Shown here piece by piece: positions 30,601-31,587 of a stretch of DNA of 31,587 bases (position 1 is the first letter of the stretch; every line of letters begins with the position of its first letter). A program made the translations under genes and the position numbers. Below the pieces are notes generated by a model, which was not told the DNA's origin, searched no databases, and worked only from the letters and a program-made list of their open reading frames with translations. Origin of the DNA: Schoenoplectus triqueter (lineage: Eukaryota; Streptophyta; Magnoliopsida; Poales; Cyperaceae); contig CAXKVV010001133.1 of the NCBI GenBank assembly GCA_964058805.1, positions 1 through 31,587 on the forward strand, written 5' to 3'.

Positions 30601-31587
30601 ACCCTCTCTCTTCCCTGATTCTGCGTGTATATGTTTGGGATCCCCAGTTTGCACCCAGATGTGTCTCTGTCCCCAAGTTGCACCCAGATGAACCCTTGAT
30701 TGAATCTCAGCCTTTGATTTTCCCTTTTTAATCTGTTTTATCTTCCCTGAATTTATTCTGATAGCTCCACTTATCCAAAAATCATGAAATTTTCACCAAA
30801 AATCCCTAAATTCATGATGATCATCCCTGTAATTTTTAATTCCATTTTTACCCCTGCTTCTCTGAATTAAAAATTCTTTTGTCAAATAAACCCTATTATT
30901 TCTTCTGAATTAATCCCAGATCTCAATTGTAGCTCTGTGTCTCTGCCAATTATCTCTCTCTTGCAGAAACCACCCTAACTAAATACCAATTAGACTTATA
31001 TTGATATTCATTAGGGCTTGATCTAATCAACAGTTGATTACATGTCAACAGTTGATACAGATCTAGACTTGATCAGATGGTTGCTCCCAGCTTTGGCACC
31101 TGATCAGTCTTGTGAAATTGTCTTTCAATCCCTTAACATGAGGGTGACTTGGTCAAAGAACTGACTACTTATCAGTAATTGACACAAATCAAAGCATGGT
31201 TAGGTGGTTGCTCGCAGCTTTGGCACCAGGTCAGCCTTGAAAGCAAAATCACATTTGGAATTTCTCATGACTAGTTGCATCAAAAATGCTAGCTTGGCAT
31301 TGACATCATTTCATGTAACATAGGGATTATACTGCTTCAGCTCCTTTCTAGGGTTAGCTCCAAGGGCAGATTTTTAGGGTTTAACTCTGACTCCTTTAAT
31401 AGGTCACTGAGGTGTGGGGTCCACCTGTCAGTGAAATGGTCACATGGGTGACTCATCAGATAGGCTAGGTTTATGTCGTTAGATCCATCTACAAGGGACT
31501 GCCAGGTGGGTCCCACTTGTCAGAGAAAATGTAATCACATGGTGACACCCGAGAGATCTCCTCTCTCCCTCGATCCTCTCGGCTGTC
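30601..31587. other. Non-coding stretch with degenerate direct repeats
   Basis: No gene seen. GGTTGCTCSCAGCTTTGGCA occurs at about 31078 and 31205 (127 bp apart). A ~40-bp repeat beginning GTGGGGTCCACCTGTCAG (31414) or GTGGGTCCCACTTGTCAG (31506) also carries TCACATGGGTGAC-like ends. The sequence continues past the window edge. Confidence 0.5.

Noticed and set aside
30317..30691. 124-codon plus and 105-codon minus ORFs
   Set aside because: Both are translations of the G-box minisatellite; the products are Gly/Trp/His/Pro-rich repeats on opposite strands.
1..31587. tRNA or rRNA genes
   Set aside because: No tRNA A-box/B-box pairs or rRNA-like stretches were recognised by eye; a covariance-model scan was not possible.

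Overview
The window is nuclear DNA of a flowering plant. Two intron-containing genes lie on the minus strand in the first 13.4 kb with plant-type GT–AG (and one GC–AG) introns and AT-rich introns and spacers; the rest is repeat DNA. I cannot name the species.

Layout. 1–502: 3' flank of gene 1. 503–2147 (−): a two-exon gene for a 459-residue protein with one N-terminal membrane anchor and a SPRY domain, resembling in architecture the yeast endosomal/vacuolar proteins Ssh4/Ear1. 2148–4274: spacer with a TTTGGG-rich tract, an ~81-bp tandem repeat and an orphan promoter-like block. 4275–13423 (−): a complete SHPRH-type gene. I resolved 18 exons that join in frame into 1661 codons plus stop, encoding a Rad5-like SNF2 ATPase with embedded PHD and RING fingers, the family that polyubiquitinates PCNA during DNA damage tolerance. 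13424–14350: its 5' flank, with a GC-rich segment.

14350–24997: an AT-rich satellite of ~181-bp monomers. The right part is a ten-monomer higher-order repeat (HOR) of ~1815 bp, present in five full copies plus a partial one. The left ~1.1 kb is inverted and carries the same monomer series read outward, so the array is mirror-symmetric around ~15440. Variant sharing among HOR copies suggests a further tier of about three HORs (~5.45 kb). The array stops abruptly at 24997 against a GC-rich block.

24998–31587: no convincing gene. It is a mosaic of degenerate short repeats (49-bp minisatellite, 227-bp hairpin-bearing duplication, ~133-bp AT-rich repeat, ~42-bp G-box minisatellite), probably decayed non-autonomous transposon or LTR-derived DNA; I see no gag, reverse transcriptase, integrase or transposase remnants.

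The two genes are not functionally linked by anything visible. The strongest candidate for something undescribed is the multi-tier, mirror-symmetric satellite ending about 0.9 kb upstream of the SHPRH start codon.
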